DNA from: Paracoccus sulfuroxidans
GTDB lineage: Bacteria; Pseudomonadota; Alphaproteobacteria; Rhodobacterales; Rhodobacteraceae
Length of the DNA stretch: 64,000 nucleotides
Reading direction: 5' to 3'
Assembly (NCBI RefSeq): GCF_007830335.1
Contig: NZ_VLKU01000015.1
Coordinates: 1-64,000 of the forward strand
In this document: one piece after another, positions 61,937 through 64,000 of the stretch
Position numbering within the stretch: position 1 is the stretch's first letter
Layout of the letters: each line of letters opens with the position of its first letter
The notes under the pieces: generated by a model
What the model was told of the DNA's origin: nothing
Databases searched by the model: none
Seen by the model: the letters and a program-made list of their open reading frames with translations, nothing else
Translations under genes and position numbers: made by a program

Positions 61937-63333
61937 TGGCCAATCTTGATCCGCTTCGCAATCTGAAGGGCGATGTCATCTTCCGGCCCGGCCGCCTGTT
62001 CGTCGAGAGCGGCCCGCAACCGGGGCTGGCCGTCCTGATCCGCGCGGGTAAATTCGCCGAGATCGGCGCGGCGGAGGATCTGACCGCCCGCCACCCCGAC
62101 CTGCCGGTCATCGACCTGCCCGAGCATCTGCTGATGCCCGGCTTCATCGACACCCATACCCATCTAACGCAATCTTTGGGGAAGTCGCTGGTCTTCGGCG
62201 AGCCCTCCGAGATCTTTCGCCGCATCTGGGTTCCGCTGGAGGGCAGTCTGGATGCGCATATGGTCGGCCTCTCGTCCCAGCTTGCCGCGCTGGAATGTCT
62301 GCGCGGCGGCTTTACCTCGGCGGTCGATGCGGGCACGCGCTCGGCTGGCCATATCGGGATGCTGGTCGATGCCGCGCGTCAGACCGGACTGCGGCTGGTG
62401 GTCGGACAGATCTGCAACGATCTTGGCGGCGCGGCTGTGGTGCCGGACCGGGCCGAGATCCTGCGCATCGCGGCCGCCCATCTGGCCGCCTATGCCTCGG
62501 ACCCGCTGATCCATCCATCCCTCGCGATCTCGATCCCCGAGGTCGGCTCGGATGAAATGCTGCGCGATGTTTTGCAAATGTGCGCGGATGCCGGGGCGAT
62601 CTTCCAGACCCATGTGAACGAGCATCTGGTTGCGGTCGAACGCTCGCTGGTCGCGAATGGCCGCCGTCCGCTGGAACATCTGGCCCATATCGGCGCGCTT
62701 GGCCCGCAGGTGCTGATCGCCCATTCGACGCTGGTGACGCCTTCCGAGCTGAAGATCCTGGCCGAGACCGGAACGGCGGTCGCCTATAACCCCGTCGCCT
62801 CGGTCTGGAAGGGCAATGCCATCGCGCCCGCGCTGCAAATGGCGAGCATGGGGATCCGTTTCGGGCTTGGCACCGACGGCACCCGCGCCGATGGGTTCCG
62901 GCTGATGGATGCGGGCGAAAGCCTGCAGCGCGCGGGCTATGGGCTGGCTTCGGGCGACGGCTCTTGCGGAGGCGGCTGGTTGTGGCTGGAGGCCGCGACC
63001 AGCATGGCCGCCGATGCGAGCGGGCTTGGTGGCGTCACGGGCCGGATTGCGCCGGGCCTTGCCGCAGATTTCCTGCTGATCGATCTGGACCGGCCCGAAT
63101 TCACCCCCTCGCATGATCTGACATGGGAGTTGGTGCGCTATGGCAACCGCGACCAGATCGACGCGGTCTTTACCAATGGGCAGTTGCGGCTGCTGCAGGG
63201 CTGGCCGGTCGATTGGGACGCCCGCGCCCTGATGCAGGAGATCCGCGAGACCAGCGCCAAGGCCATTGCCAATGCGCCGATCCACCGCGTTCATCCAACC
63301 GCCGATTCCATCCTTGAAGCACGTGTGAAATGA
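61936..63333 (+). CDS. Amidohydrolase (nucleobase/aryl deaminase type)
   Basis: A 465-residue TIM-barrel hydrolase. The metal ligands are HTHLTQ (His74, His76), a His in TQHVNEH-like QTHVNEH, the His of IAHSTLV, and Asp in FGLGTDGTRADGF. This pattern belongs to the chlorohydrolase/guanine deaminase branch (subtype III, one metal). The TGATG overlap with the permease makes them one unit: import a base, then deaminate or hydrolyse it. The exact substrate is not evident. Confidence 0.9.
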   Translation: MANLDPLRNLKGDVIFRPGRLFVESGPQPGLAVLIRAGKFAEIGAAEDLTARHPDLPVIDLPEHLLMPGFIDTHTHLTQSLGKSLVFGEPSEIFRRIWVPLEGSLDAHMVGLSSQLAALECLRGGFTSAVDAGTRSAGHIGMLVDAARQTGLRLVVGQICNDLGGAAVVPDRAEILRIAAAHLAAYASDPLIHPSLAISIPEVGSDEMLRDVLQMCADAGAIFQTHVNEHLVAVERSLVANGRRPLEHLAHIGALGPQVLIAHSTLVTPSELKILAETGTAVAYNPVASVWKGNAIAPALQMASMGIRFGLGTDGTRADGFRLMDAGESLQRAGYGLASGDGSCGGGWLWLEAATSMAADASGLGGVTGRIAPGLAADFLLIDLDRPEFTPSHDLTWELVRYGNRDQIDAVFTNGQLRLLQGWPVDWDARALMQEIRETSAKAIANAPIHRVHPTADSILEARVK

Positions 63334-64000
63334 CCATTCTGACCTTCCTCGGCCTGTCTCTGGCCGTTGGCCTGTCCGCCTTTATCCAGGGCAGCGTCGG
63401 CATCGGCTTCGCCCTGATCATGGCGCCGATCTTCGCCTTCGTCGCGCCGTCCTATCTGCCGGTGGCTCTGCTGATCCTGATGCTGCCCTTGAACTTTCTG
63501 GTCTTCTTCCGCGAACGCGAGGCGACGGATTGGCCCGGCGCAAGCTGGATCATGGTCGGCCGCTTCTTCGGAACCTTTCTGGGCATGTGGGTTCTGGTCG
63601 CCCTGTCCCTACGCCAGCTAGAGGTCGCGGTCGGTCTGTTCACTGTCCTTGCCGCGCTGATTGCGCTGATGGCGCCGCCCTTCAACCCTACCAAAGGCTC
63701 GGCGCTTGGCATCGGCCTGTTCACCGGCGTCACCGAGACCGCAACGGGAATCGGCGGTCCCCCGCTCGCACTGCTATATCAACATGCTGCGGGGCCGGTG
63801 CTGCGTTCGACCGTCGCGCTCTGCTTTCTGGCGGGCGAGGTGATCTCGCTGGTCATCCTCGCCATCTCGGGCGCAGTTCACGCCGCGCAGATCACCGCCG
63901 CTGCCTATCTGATCCCGGCGACGCTGGTTGGAACCGTGCTGTCGCGCCTGTCGCATGCCCGCATCAACGGCCCGGCCCTGCGTATGGCGGTGCTGATTTT
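63330..64000 (+). CDS. TauE/SafE-family membrane transporter, 5' part
   Basis: The first 223 residues of a TSUP-family permease. It starts MTILTFLGLSLAVGLSAFIQGSVGIGFALIMAPIF with the family's repeated glycine-rich helix, and the second repeat is LGIGLFTGVTETATGIGGPPLALLY. At least six membrane spans are visible. The family exports or takes up sulfonates, sulfite or other small anions. ATGA overlap joins it to the amidohydrolase operon. The gene runs off the window. Confidence 0.9.
   Translation, partial: MTILTFLGLSLAVGLSAFIQGSVGIGFALIMAPIFAFVAPSYLPVALLILMLPLNFLVFFREREATDWPGASWIMVGRFFGTFLGMWVLVALSLRQLEVAVGLFTVLAALIALMAPPFNPTKGSALGIGLFTGVTETATGIGGPPLALLYQHAAGPVLRSTVALCFLAGEVISLVILAISGAVHAAQITAAAYLIPATLVGTVLSRLSHARINGPALRMAVLI

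Overview
The window is high-GC chromosomal DNA from an alphaproteobacterium, most likely a Paracoccus-like member of the Rhodobacteraceae. The basis is protein resemblance (SecG, GltX/GltA, PhaR, ComEC, TRAP and amino-acid ABC transporters), gene order and codon use; no rRNA is present to fix the genus.

Layout. (1) 1-461: the 3' end of glyA and its terminator. (2) About 462-27640: a 27-kb accessory island. Its left edge cuts a small membrane-protein gene and carries phage and IS3 debris, a NlpC/P60-like secreted protein and a VOC protein. A 148-bp repeat (R1) follows, then a ParDE toxin-antitoxin pair, a large serine recombinase with two RepB/ParB-type proteins, and a three-gene DUF6361 / phospholipase-D-like / SF2-helicase cassette that resembles the Azaca defence system. 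Next come phage and IS66 debris, a second, truncated serine recombinase, and a second modification/defence operon. The island ends in phage remnants and two further copies of the repeat (R3, R2), close to the 3' end of a tRNA-Ser gene. (3) 27.8-64 kb: ordinary chromosome. It holds phaR, an H-NOX/GGDEF pair, comEC, gltX, gltA, cobQ, secG, pyrG and ppk2, then a polar amino-acid ABC transporter with a PuuA-like glutamine-synthetase homologue. These are followed by a TRAP-transporter catabolic operon (IclR, thiolase, acyl-CoA ligase, PPC-domain protein, SDR), an ECF sigma factor with a von Willebrand protein, and a LacI-controlled nucleobase permease/amidohydrolase operon that runs off the end.

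The most interesting part is 16823-25469. A compact, mostly overlapping operon joins a type I-style modification half (small HTH protein, HSDR_N-like nuclease fused to an N6-adenine methylase, two-TRD specificity subunit) to two ATPases related to the DNA-phosphorothioation (Dnd) machinery: a DndD-like SMC ATPase and a protein that appears to fuse a DndE-like domain to a HerA/FtsK-type ATPase. Two small proteins of unknown role lie between them. No DndA/DndB/DndC sulfur-transfer genes and no HsdR translocase are present. This looks like a hybrid in which methylation may replace phosphorothioation as the mark. In this isolate the methylase gene carries an in-frame TGA, so the system may be crippled here.

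Functions rest on recognisable motifs and family memory; no database search was possible. Exact starts are uncertain where stated.
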